Position numbers and translations under genes: made by a program | Assembly: GCA_029884455.1 (NCBI GenBank) | Contig: JAOUHU010000009.1 | Location: 1 to 64,000, forward strand | Length of the DNA: 64,000 bases | DNA from: Gammaproteobacteria bacterium | Lineage (GTDB): Bacteria > Pseudomonadota > Gammaproteobacteria > Steroidobacterales > Woeseiaceae | Direction of reading: 5' to 3' | Notes under the pieces: model-generated | Seen by the model: only the letters and a program-made list of their open reading frames with translations | Told to the model about the DNA's origin: nothing | The model's database searches: none | Shown here: piece by piece, positions 1 to 7,718 of the stretch | Layout of the letters: each line of letters starts with the position of its first letter | Numbering within the stretch: position 1 is the first letter of the stretch

Positions 1-787
1 CTTTCTCGGTGGGCAGTCGACCGCTGGTGAATAGCCGTCCAATAGCGATGACATGCTGGTAGCCGAGATGCCATACGGTCCTGGTGTCACTCACCGGGTC
101 GAGAAAATGGATATGTGTGCCTACGAGACCGGCCGGATGCGGGCCGCTGAACTCGGCGTGCACATACTGGTCACCGTCGGGACACAGGATCCCGGATGCA
201 GGCGCTGTGCAGACGTAGACCTTTACGTCGCCGAGGCGGCCGACGACCTGCAATCCGTATCGGAAGTCGTCGCCGGCGTCGGCAATGATGACGGCGGGAT
301 CCGCGGCGAGCGGATTGGTATCGATCGCGGTAACAAAAATCGCGGCGGGCTGCGCGGCCGGGTCCGGAACGTGGCTGAACGGACGCGTGCGCAACGCGGT
401 CCAGAGGCCCGACGCAAGCAATACCCGGCGCACCTGGTCGCCGGACAGTGTCGCCAGCTGCTCCGTTCCGAACGCCTCGAATTCGTCGGCAGCATCACCG
501 TCGAGGCGTATCACCACGGACTGCAGTGCGCGTCTGGCGCCACGATTAATTGCGGTAACTTCGCCTGCTCCCGGAGCGGTAAAGCGGATATCCGGGCAGT
601 ACTTGGCTGTAAACAATGTCTGGCCGCTGCGTACCTGGTCGCCGACGCTCACGGCCATGGTCGGGCGCAAATCATTCACATCGGTCGCGACCACGGCGAC
701 AGTTGATACCCCGTGTGCCTCGCCGATGCTCTGCTCGGGGCGACCTTGCAACGGGATCGTCAGGCCTTTCTTGATGCTTATCTGCAT
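1..787 (-). CDS. nqrA: Na+-translocating NADH:quinone reductase subunit A (partial, C-terminus off left edge)
   Basis: Not in the ORF track because it has no stop inside the window. I translated it by hand from an ATG at 787 on the minus strand. The product begins [15 protein letters not shown] and stays open for 262 codons, about 60% of the usual ~445. NqrA hallmarks are [23 protein letters not shown] near residue 70-95, [14 protein letters not shown] in the middle, and [18 protein letters not shown] followed by [16 protein letters not shown] near the edge. NqrA is the peripheral cytoplasmic quinone-interacting subunit of the NqrABCDEF sodium pump; the other subunits should lie to the left. 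It starts 40 nt after the stop of a UbiA-family gene on the same strand, so the two may be co-transcribed. No strong ribosome binding site is visible before the ATG. Confidence 0.93.
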   Translation of the reverse strand, partial: MQISIKKGLTIPLQGRPEQSIGEAHGVSTVAVVATDVNDLRPTMAVSVGDQVRSGQTLFTAKYCPDIRFTAPGAGEVTAINRGARRALQSVVIRLDGDAADEFEAFGTEQLATLSGDQVRRVLLASGLWTALRTRPFSHVPDPAAQPAAIFVTAIDTNPLAADPAVIIADAGDDFRYGLQVVGRLGDVKVYVCTAPASGILCPDGDQYVHAEFSGPHPAGLVGTHIHFLDPVSDTRTVWHLGYQHVIAIGRLFTSGRLPTEK

Positions 788-827
788 GCGAAACGAGGTG
801 ATTTCGAGAAGCGCGCGGGCAAGGTCG

Positions 828-1814
828 TCAAGACTGCCAGAATGCGACGAACAGGGCCGCAGCCATCAGCCAGAGCGAGCCGACCGTATGAATGCCAAGA
901 GTGGCCTCGATTGCTTTGGTCATGCGGTGCCGATCGTTGACGCCAATGCGAATCGCGCTGGCTGCCTGAAAGGCAGGAATCAGCAAGACCGCCGGCAAGA
1001 GCAGCGTGCCAATTGGCAATGGTCCGAGGATCGACAGCCAGGCAACCACAGCGGCGGCGAACAGGTGCATGCTTGCGTATAACATCGCCGTGCCCTGATG
1101 GCCGAGTCGAACCGGCAAAGTCCTCTTGGCCGTTGCGCCATCGGCGGCGATGTCAGGGACCTCGTTAATCAGCAAGATGGCCGCGACCCAGGCACTGATC
1201 GGCAGCGAAAAAATAACTAAAGCGGGGCTGATGTCACCGCTCTGCAGCCAGGCCGCTCCGGTCACCGGCAATATGCCGAATCCGAACGCAACAGCGGTTT
1301 CGCCAAGTCCCAGGGAACTCAGGCGTAGTGGCCCAAGAGAATACAGCACCGCGAGCAATACACCGGCGACACCAAACCACAGTACCAGAACACCCTTGAT
1401 CAACAACAATATCAACCCGGCAATTGCCGCCACCGTCAGCAGGCTGATTCCGAGGCGCGCCATGCTGCCGGACGACATGATGCCAGCCTGGATAAACCGG
1501 GAGCCGCCGGTATAGGGATATATCCGATCAGTATTCTGTCGGTCAGTGCCGCCGGCATCGTCGCCGACATCGTTCAGCACATTGGCTCCGCCATGCACGC
1601 AAAGGGTTGCAAGCAGCGCCAGCAGGAATACCACAGCGTCGAAACTGCCTGCGGCCATGAAACCCCACGCGGTTCCGGCAAGTACCGGCAGCAGGGACGC
1701 CGGGAAAAACTTCGGTCGCGTGGCGTGAAAAAGTCGCTTCATCAGCCCTGCCGCGCCCGAACCAATAAATTCATCCGGCCGCGGCCCGGCCGTCGGTGCA
1801 TCATCAAGGGACAT
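828..1814 (-). CDS. UbiA-family prenyltransferase (MenA-like)
   Basis: Integral membrane protein of 328 residues from the ATG at 1814, which has AAAGGA nine bases upstream; the track's 1835 start is a TTG. The aspartate motif [14 protein letters not shown] fits the NDxxDxxxD prenyl-diphosphate/Mg2+ site of the UbiA superfamily. A second acidic stretch, [22 protein letters not shown], is the usual second motif. About eight hydrophobic segments follow. The family transfers polyprenyl chains to aromatic acceptors such as 4-hydroxybenzoate or 1,4-dihydroxy-2-naphthoate. The sequence resembles MenA-type members more than classic UbiA, but the acceptor cannot be fixed from sequence. Its position just before nqrA suggests a role in the quinone used by NQR; that is inference. 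Confidence 0.85.
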   Translation of the reverse strand: MSLDDAPTAGPRPDEFIGSGAAGLMKRLFHATRPKFFPASLLPVLAGTAWGFMAAGSFDAVVFLLALLATLCVHGGANVLNDVGDDAGGTDRQNTDRIYPYTGGSRFIQAGIMSSGSMARLGISLLTVAAIAGLILLLIKGVLVLWFGVAGVLLAVLYSLGPLRLSSLGLGETAVAFGFGILPVTGAAWLQSGDISPALVIFSLPISAWVAAILLINEVPDIAADGATAKRTLPVRLGHQGTAMLYASMHLFAAAVVAWLSILGPLPIGTLLLPAVLLIPAFQAASAIRIGVNDRHRMTKAIEATLGIHTVGSLWLMAAALFVAFWQS

Positions 1815-1904
1815 CTGGCTCAATCCTTTGCGCAAGCTGAATGTAACGATTCAGCAGTTTGTAATGAACTCGAGGGCGCCAGTATAACTTCTTCGCTGCC
1901 AAAT

Positions 1905-2108
1905 CTAATGATTACCCGTCATTGCCCGGAGCAGACGGTGTATCAATAGTATGCCAACCAGGACCAAGGGCAGTAAGGCCGGAAGATGGTGCGCGCTGCC
2001 AAGCTGGTGCGCCAGCAGGTCCAGCCAGCTTTGATGCCCGTCCGGCAGGTCAGCGTGCGCAGCAATACTGGTGGTTGCTAATAGCAGTGCAATAACAATT
2101 CGCCGCAT
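1905..2108 (-). CDS. Small exported membrane protein of unknown function beside the hyp operon
   Basis: Not recognised. A 67-residue product from the ATG at 2108, preceded by a strong GGGGAGG ribosome binding site (the track starts at an upstream TTG). It begins with a clear Sec signal peptide, MRRIVIALLLATTSIAAHA, with a likely cut after AHA. A short soluble stretch rich in His and Leu (HQSWLDLLAHQLGSAHHLP) is followed by one C-terminal transmembrane helix, LLPLVLVGILLIHRLLRA. It is divergent from hypC across about 155 bases. The signal peptide, good ribosome binding site and position suggest a real gene. The histidines could bind a metal or heme, but this is speculation. Confidence 0.6.
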   Translation of the reverse strand: MRRIVIALLLATTSIAAHADLPDGHQSWLDLLAHQLGSAHHLPALLPLVLVGILLIHRLLRAMTGNH

Positions 2109-2263
2109 TTTGGCCTCCCCAGGACTCAATCAGGAAAAGTTTGTCAGATCGCAGAATAGGCGCGAGCAAGCGCTACCAAAATAGGCGTTATTACGTAGGG
2201 TTTCAGGCCACTCGCGAACCTATGATAGTCAGGCCATATATTGTGTCGTCAGCGGGGATCGAT

Positions 2264-2491
2264 ATGTGCCTTGCCGTGCCGATGAAAATCAAAGCGATAG
2301 ACGGGTTTCAATGTACTTGCGAGGCACGCGGCATCGAGCGTGACGTCAGCCTGTTCATGCTGCAGGGCGAGGCGCTGCAGCCGGGTGACCACGTGCTCGT
2401 ACACGTTGGCTATGCAATCCAGAAGGTTTCCGCGAATGAAGCCTTTCAGTCCTGGCGATTATTCGATGAAATACTGAACAGCGCGATCTGA
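2264..2491 (+). CDS. hypC: Hydrogenase maturation factor HypC
   Basis: The start is set at the internal ATG at 2264, because HypC proteins begin MCLAVP and Cys2 is the functional residue that carries the Fe(CN)2CO unit between HypD and the hydrogenase large subunit. The upstream 41 codons of the track ORF are not credible. The product is 75 residues, normal for the family, starting MCLAVPMKIKAIDG and containing the typical GDHVLVHVGYAIQKVS segment. GGGGATC before the start may act as ribosome binding site. It is the first gene of the plus-strand hypCBDFE operon, 22 nt before hypB. Confidence 0.95.
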   Translation: MCLAVPMKIKAIDGFQCTCEARGIERDVSLFMLQGEALQPGDHVLVHVGYAIQKVSANEAFQSWRLFDEILNSAI

Positions 2492-2513
2492 ACAAGACCA
2501 GAGGGCAACGACG

Positions 2514-3299
2514 ATGTGCAATTCCTGTGGTTGTAATCTGACGCCGGGTAATGAACACCTGGTCAGCGCGGGCGGTCATCTGCACACGACAGCTGCTGGC
2601 ACCGAGTCCGTGCAGGTTCTGCAGGGGCTGCTGAACGCGAACGATGAACAGGCCATGCACAATCGCGAGCACTTTCGCGAGCATGGCGTGCTCGCCATCA
2701 ACCTGATGTCGTCGCCAGGCGCCGGCAAGACATCGCTGCTTGAAGCGACGATCGACGCAATCAGCGATGACTTTCGAATTGCGGTCATTGAGGGTGACCT
2801 TGAAACTGAAAACGATGCTGTGCGCATTCGCAGCAAGGGTGTGCCGGCAATCCAGATCAGCACCGGCAGCGCCTGTCACCTGGATGCGCACATGGTGCAT
2901 TCCGCCTTGCACGAATTAGATCTCGATACTGTCGACATTGTTTTTGTCGAGAATGTCGGCAACCTCGTTTGCCCGGCGAGCTTCGACCTGGGCCAGCGCT
3001 TTAACGTCGCATTGCTGTCGACGCCTGAGGGTGACGACAAGCCAGCGAAGTACCCGGTGATGTTTCGCGCCGCCGACCTGGTGCTGGTCTCCAAGTGCGA
3101 CCTGCTCAGCGTGCTTGACGATTTTGACCCGGCCAGGGTTCGTGCCGGTATCCGGCAGCTGGCGAGTGACGCGCCGGTGCTGGAACTGTCCGCCAGAACC
3201 GGCCATGGGCTCAGTGCCTGGACGGACTGGATCAGGCTTGCAGTTCGTGAGCTGACAGACCTTGCCGCGGTTTCGCATGCGCATGGAAAAGTTGCGTGA
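2514..3299 (+). CDS. hypB: Hydrogenase nickel incorporation GTPase HypB
   Basis: 261-residue SIMIBI-class GTPase that with HypA inserts nickel into the hydrogenase large subunit. It begins MCNSCGC, the N-terminal high-affinity nickel CxxCGC motif. The P-loop SPGAGKTSLL is at residues 67-76, followed by switch motifs including EGDLETENDAVRI and the SKCDLL guanine-specificity region. Only a few histidines lie between the CGC motif and the G domain, so it lacks the long polyhistidine nickel-storage stretch of some homologues. The stop overlaps the GTG start of hypD by 4 nt (GTGA), indicating translational coupling. Confidence 0.96.
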   Translation: MCNSCGCNLTPGNEHLVSAGGHLHTTAAGTESVQVLQGLLNANDEQAMHNREHFREHGVLAINLMSSPGAGKTSLLEATIDAISDDFRIAVIEGDLETENDAVRIRSKGVPAIQISTGSACHLDAHMVHSALHELDLDTVDIVFVENVGNLVCPASFDLGQRFNVALLSTPEGDDKPAKYPVMFRAADLVLVSKCDLLSVLDDFDPARVRAGIRQLASDAPVLELSARTGHGLSAWTDWIRLAVRELTDLAAVSHAHGKVA

Positions 3300-4429
3300 A
3301 CAGGACTGCGACAGACTGGCTTAAAGCGTTGCACGAACTCGGCATCCGGGAGCGTGTCCGCATCATGAACGTTTGTGGTGGACACGAGCGGTCGATTTCG
3401 GTTGCCGGATTGCGCAGTGCGCTGCCGGACAATATCGAACTGGTGCCGGGTCCGGGTTGCCCTGTTTGTATCTGCCCCGAGGAAGACGTCTTTGAAGCCA
3501 TCCAGCTGGCGCTGCACGAAGACATCATCCTGGTGGCCTTTGGCGACATGCTTCGAGTCCCGGTCAACGTGCCGCGCCGCGAGCCACGCTCACTCGAACA
3601 GGCGCGCGCTGTGGGCGCGGACATTCGACCGATCGCGTCACCGATGGATGCCGTGCGCATCGCCATCGGGAATCCGCAACGCAAGGTCGTGTTTTTCGCC
3701 GCCGGTTTCGAGACCACCACGGCACCGGTCGCGGCAATGCTGGCCGAGGGCGTGCCGGACAATCTGTTCGTGCTGCTGTCGGGCCGGCTGACCTGGCCGG
3801 CGGTTGCAATGCTGCTCGATTCCGAGGCCCCGGGCTTCGACGGCCTGATCGCGCCCGGACACGTGTCGACGGTGATGGGACCCGAGGAGTGGCAGTTCGT
3901 AGTCGACAAGCATCGCATTCCGGCCGCGATTGCCGGCTTTCGTGCCGACACATTGCTGGCCGCTATGGTTTCGGTACTTCGCCAGTGGCAGAGCGGCCGC
4001 GTGTTTCTCGACAACTGTTACCCCGAGGTTGTTCGACCCGGCGGTAACCCCGAGGCGCGCCAGCAGCTCGAACGCGTCATGCAGGTGGTTGATGCAAACT
4101 GGCGCGGAGTAGGCGTCATTCCGGCTTCCGGTTTCAGTCTGCGTGCCGAGTATTCGGTGCACGATGCGCGCCGCGAGTTCCCACGTTACGCGGACGACTC
4201 GCGCAAGCGCGTCGGCGAAATGCCGCCGGGTTGCGATTGCGCCAGGGTTGTGCTCGGCAAGATCTATCCGAACCAGTGCCGGCTGTACGGGCATGCCTGC
4301 GTACCGCGCAAACCGATCGGGCCGTGCATGGTGTCCGATGAGGGTGCCTGCCGAATATGGTGGTCGGCCGGTCACCGCGATAATCGCTGGGTGAGGGAAC
4401 CGGACCATGCGGCGCGCGCTGTCGGTTGA
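3296..4429 (+). CDS. hypD: Hydrogenase maturation Fe-S protein HypD
   Basis: 377-residue scaffold on which the Fe(CN)2CO cofactor is built with HypC. It starts at a GTG overlapping hypB. Conserved motifs are VCGGHE (usually CGGHT/CGTHT), GPGCPVCICPEED, FFAAGFETTTAP, GFDGLIAPGHVSTVMG and the C-terminal cysteines that bind the [4Fe-4S] cluster (MPPGCDCARVVLGKIYPNQCRLYGHACVPRKPIGPCMVSDEGACRIWW). The Glu replacing Thr in the first motif and the shortened N-terminus (the motif lies near residue 25) mark a divergent HypD branch rather than damage, since all cysteines are present. The 3' end overlaps hypF by 23 nt. Confidence 0.95.
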   Translation: MNRTATDWLKALHELGIRERVRIMNVCGGHERSISVAGLRSALPDNIELVPGPGCPVCICPEEDVFEAIQLALHEDIILVAFGDMLRVPVNVPRREPRSLEQARAVGADIRPIASPMDAVRIAIGNPQRKVVFFAAGFETTTAPVAAMLAEGVPDNLFVLLSGRLTWPAVAMLLDSEAPGFDGLIAPGHVSTVMGPEEWQFVVDKHRIPAAIAGFRADTLLAAMVSVLRQWQSGRVFLDNCYPEVVRPGGNPEARQQLERVMQVVDANWRGVGVIPASGFSLRAEYSVHDARREFPRYADDSRKRVGEMPPGCDCARVVLGKIYPNQCRLYGHACVPRKPIGPCMVSDEGACRIWWSAGHRDNRWVREPDHAARAVG

Positions 4430-6701
4430 AACGCTCGACTTTGACCCGGACCGTGACCGCGCCATCGCGCTCACGCTCTCGGGGCACGTGCAGGGCGTCG
4501 GCTTTCGGCCGTTTGTCTACCGGCTCGCGAACGAGTATGGCATTCGCGGTCAGGTACAGAACCGGCTCGGCGAGGTCGAAATCATCGCCTGCGGCCACCC
4601 TGATGCACTGGCGCGTTTTTGCCGCGATCTGCTGCAGCGTGCTCCGCCGCTGTCCCGCCCGCAGATCAGCCGCCAACGGGCGCTCGAACCTGCAGTCTAC
4701 GAACACTTCGATATTGTTGCGAGTTCGGCCGGCGCCGAGCCACGTGTATTCGTGCCGCCGGATTTTTTCATGTGCGACGATTGTCGCCGCGAGCTGCGCG
4801 ATCCGTTTGACCGGCGATTTCAGTACCCGTTCATCAATTGCACCCAGTGCGGCCCGCGCTACACCCTGATCGAGTCGCTGCCCTACGACCGTGCGAACAC
4901 CAGCATGCGGGACTTCGCACTTTGTGCTGCATGCGCAGCGGACTACCTCAACCCGGCTGATCGACGCTTTCACGCCGAGCCGGTGGCCTGCCCGGCGTGT
5001 GGCCCCGCGCTGCACTTCATGGCCGATGGCGAGGTAACCGCTGATAAGCCGCTGCGGCGCGCGCTCGACAGCCTGCGCGACGGTCGCATTGTTGCCGTCA
5101 AGGGGGTCGGCGGTTATCACCTGATGTGCGATGCGCAGGACGCAGCCGCCGTAGCCCGGCTGCGGACGCGAAAACATCGCCCCGACAAACCGCTCGCGGT
5201 CATGTTTCCGATCTCAGGCGGGGATGGGCTGGACATGGTTCGTCGCCATGCGACGCCGGATGCCGACGAGGCAGCGCTGCTCGCGAGTCCGTTGCGGCCG
5301 ATTGTGCTGCTGCGGAAAAAAACCGGTACCGGCATCGCCAGCAATGTCGCACCTGGCCTGGGTGAGATCGGGGCATTGCTGCCCTACAGCCCGCTGCACC
5401 AGTTGCTGCTTGACGCCTTCGGCCGCCCGCTGGTCGCGACATCGGGGAACATCAGCGGCGAGCCGGTATTGACAGACAACGATGAGGCTGCCACCGGCCT
5501 TGCTCCGGTCGCCGATGCTTTTCTGCAGCACAGTCGTCGCATCGTCCGGCCGGCTGATGATTCCGTGTACCGCAAAATTGCATCGGTTCTGCGTCCGCTG
5601 CGCATTGGTCGTGGTGCGGCGCCGGCTGAACTCACATTGCCCTGGTACCAGGACTGCCCGACGTTGGCGGTGGGTGGCCAGATGAAAGCCGCGATTGCAC
5701 TGAGCTGGGAGGACCGCATCGTGGTGTCGCCGCACATCGGCGAAATGGACAGCCCGAAGAGTCTCGCTGTACTCGAACGCCTCGCGGACGATTTGCAGTC
5801 GCTGTACAAGGTCAAGGCAGAACGTATCGTTTGTGATGCGCACCCGGCTTATACGACGCATCGTTGGGCGCATCGCCAGTCCGCGCTGCCGGTCGAGCAC
5901 GTGTGGCACCACCACGCGCACGCAAGTGCGCTCGCCGCCGAGGGCGGTCTGGGCACACAGAGCCTGTTATTCACCTGGGACGGCGTCGGGCTCGGCGAGG
6001 ATGGCAGTCTCTGGGGCGGTGAGGCATTGCTTGGTGGTGCCGGTCATTGGCAACGTGTGGCGAGCCTGCGCCCGTTTCGACTGCCAGGAGCGGATCGCGC
6101 CGGACGGGAACCCTGGCGAAGTGCCGCGGCGTTGCTTTGGGAGTGCGGGCAATCGTGGCCCGACTGCCCGGACCGCACCGGTCTCGCCGCGGCGGCCTGG
6201 CGGGCGCAGCTGAACTGCCCGCAAACCACAGCGGCTGGCCGCCTGTTCGATGCGGCGGCGGCGCTCGTTCTCGGGCTCAATTTCGCCAGTTTCGAGGCGG
6301 CCGGGCCGATGCAGCTCGAGGCGATCTGCCGGCGTCGTCAGCCGCCCATAGGCTTGCCGCTGGTCAAGGACCATAACGGCATCTGGCGCAGCGACTGGGA
6401 GCTGCTGCTGGCACTGCTGCAGGACAGTTCGATCAGCGCCGCGCGGCGCGCTGAGATCTTTCACTCGAGTCTCGCGCACGCGATCCTGGCGCAGGCGCGC
6501 CACGTTCGGGACGAGCGTGCGGTCAGCAGGGTCGGGCTCTGTGGCGGTGTATTCCAGAACCGGGTGCTGAGCGAAGAGGTCGCGGAGCTGCTGCGCAATG
6601 ACGACTTTGAAGTTGTCATGCCGCGCCAGCTGCCGTGCAACGATGCGGCACTTTGCGTTGGTCAGGCAGCCGAGATCGCGGCACGTGCCGCGAACGGGTG
6701 A
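4407..6701 (+). CDS. hypF: Carbamoyltransferase HypF
   Basis: 764-residue multidomain enzyme that makes the cyanide ligands from carbamoyl phosphate together with HypE. Domains in order: acylphosphatase-like (ALTLSGHVQGVGFRPFVYRLA, residues ~20-100), two zinc-finger pairs (CDDCRREL, CTQCGPRYT, CAACAADY, CPACGPAL, ~115-205), YrdC-like domain (KGVGGYHLMCDAQD to SGNISGEP, ~210-400), and a Kae1-like carbamoyltransferase domain with HHHAHASALAAE, FTWDGVGLGEDGSLWGGE and GLCGGVFQNRVL. Full family length with no gaps. It overlaps hypD at its start and is followed 5 nt later by hypE. Confidence 0.97.
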   Translation: MRRALSVETLDFDPDRDRAIALTLSGHVQGVGFRPFVYRLANEYGIRGQVQNRLGEVEIIACGHPDALARFCRDLLQRAPPLSRPQISRQRALEPAVYEHFDIVASSAGAEPRVFVPPDFFMCDDCRRELRDPFDRRFQYPFINCTQCGPRYTLIESLPYDRANTSMRDFALCAACAADYLNPADRRFHAEPVACPACGPALHFMADGEVTADKPLRRALDSLRDGRIVAVKGVGGYHLMCDAQDAAAVARLRTRKHRPDKPLAVMFPISGGDGLDMVRRHATPDADEAALLASPLRPIVLLRKKTGTGIASNVAPGLGEIGALLPYSPLHQLLLDAFGRPLVATSGNISGEPVLTDNDEAATGLAPVADAFLQHSRRIVRPADDSVYRKIASVLRPLRIGRGAAPAELTLPWYQDCPTLAVGGQMKAAIALSWEDRIVVSPHIGEMDSPKSLAVLERLADDLQSLYKVKAERIVCDAHPAYTTHRWAHRQSALPVEHVWHHHAHASALAAEGGLGTQSLLFTWDGVGLGEDGSLWGGEALLGGAGHWQRVASLRPFRLPGADRAGREPWRSAAALLWECGQSWPDCPDRTGLAAAAWRAQLNCPQTTAAGRLFDAAAALVLGLNFASFEAAGPMQLEAICRRRQPPIGLPLVKDHNGIWRSDWELLLALLQDSSISAARRAEIFHSSLAHAILAQARHVRDERAVSRVGLCGGVFQNRVLSEEVAELLRNDDFEVVMPRQLPCNDAALCVGQAAEIAARAANG

Positions 6702-6706
6702 GGTAC

Positions 6707-7708
6707 ATGGAAGACGAGCGCATAACTCTTGCACACGGCAACGGCGGTCGATTCATGCGCGAATTGATCGAGGAAGTGTTTGCGCGGAACCTTGCCGATT
6801 CCGATCTCGATACAGAGGCGGATGCCGTGCCAATTGCACTGAATGGCGGCGAGGTGATGATCACCACCGACGGTTTCACCGTGCAGCCGCTCGAATTCCC
6901 GGGTGGCGATATCGGCTCGCTGGCTGTGCACGGCACGGTTAACGACCTTTCGGTGGCCGGTGCGCGGCCGATGTACCTGACATTGAACGCGTTCATCGAG
7001 GAGGGGCTGGAAATCGCGTTGCTCGACCGGCTCATTGCCAGTCTAGCTGCAGCCGCGCGCGAGGCGAACGTCAAGGTCAGCGCCGGCGACACCAAGGTGT
7101 TACGCAACGGCGAGGGTGGCGGACTGTACCTGGCCACGACCGGCGTCGGCATCCGCTTGCCGGGCGCGCGGCTGTCGATCAGTAACATCCGGGACGGCGA
7201 CGTCATCCTGGTCAGCGGTTCGGTCGGTGACCATGGCACCGCGATCATGCTGGCGCGCGAAGCGTTCGGCCTGCGCGGCGACGTACGGTCGGATTCTGCC
7301 CCGGTCGCGGAGCTGACCGAGGCACTGCTGCAGTTCGACGGCCTGCGGTTCATGCGCGACCCGACACGCGGCGGGATCGCCTCAGTGGCTAACGAGATTT
7401 GTCGTGCCACCGGCCTCGGCGTGCGCTTCGAGGCGTCGATCCCGGTCAAGGACCCGGTGCAATCCGTATGCGAAATGCTCGGCTACGACCCCTATTACCT
7501 CGCTTGCGAGGGTCGCGTCGTCGCGGTCATTGCAGCGGATCAGGCGGACGCGGCACTGCGTACCTGGCGGCAATGCCGGCGCGGACAGGATGCGGCGCGC
7601 ATCGGCACAATTTCGGCTGCCAACTCGCGTGTGATCCTCGAGACCGGCCTGGGTGGCGAGCGCTTCCTTGAAGAGCTTGAGGACGATCCCTTGCCGCGCA
7701 TCTGCTGA
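6707..7708 (+). CDS. hypE: Hydrogenase expression/formation protein HypE
   Basis: 333 residues from the ATG at 6707, which gives the family start MEDERITLAHGNGGRFMRELI; the track ORF begins 72 nt earlier inside hypF. HypE takes the carbamoyl group from HypF onto its C-terminal cysteine and dehydrates it to a thiocyanate that supplies Fe-CN. The invariant C-terminal tail PRIC is present (DDPLPRIC). The AIR-synthase-like ATP site is represented by GDTKVL and DPTRGGIAS. Spacing to the next gene is only 10 nt, so the kinase downstream probably belongs to the same transcript. Confidence 0.96.
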   Translation: MEDERITLAHGNGGRFMRELIEEVFARNLADSDLDTEADAVPIALNGGEVMITTDGFTVQPLEFPGGDIGSLAVHGTVNDLSVAGARPMYLTLNAFIEEGLEIALLDRLIASLAAAAREANVKVSAGDTKVLRNGEGGGLYLATTGVGIRLPGARLSISNIRDGDVILVSGSVGDHGTAIMLAREAFGLRGDVRSDSAPVAELTEALLQFDGLRFMRDPTRGGIASVANEICRATGLGVRFEASIPVKDPVQSVCEMLGYDPYYLACEGRVVAVIAADQADAALRTWRQCRRGQDAARIGTISAANSRVILETGLGGERFLEELEDDPLPRIC

Positions 7709-7718
7709 CGGCGTCACG

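Noticed and set aside
53-1082. Plus-strand ORFs 53..706, 285..1082 and 713..940
   Set aside because: They are antisense shadows of nqrA and the UbiA-family gene, whose minus-strand translations match known families end to end.
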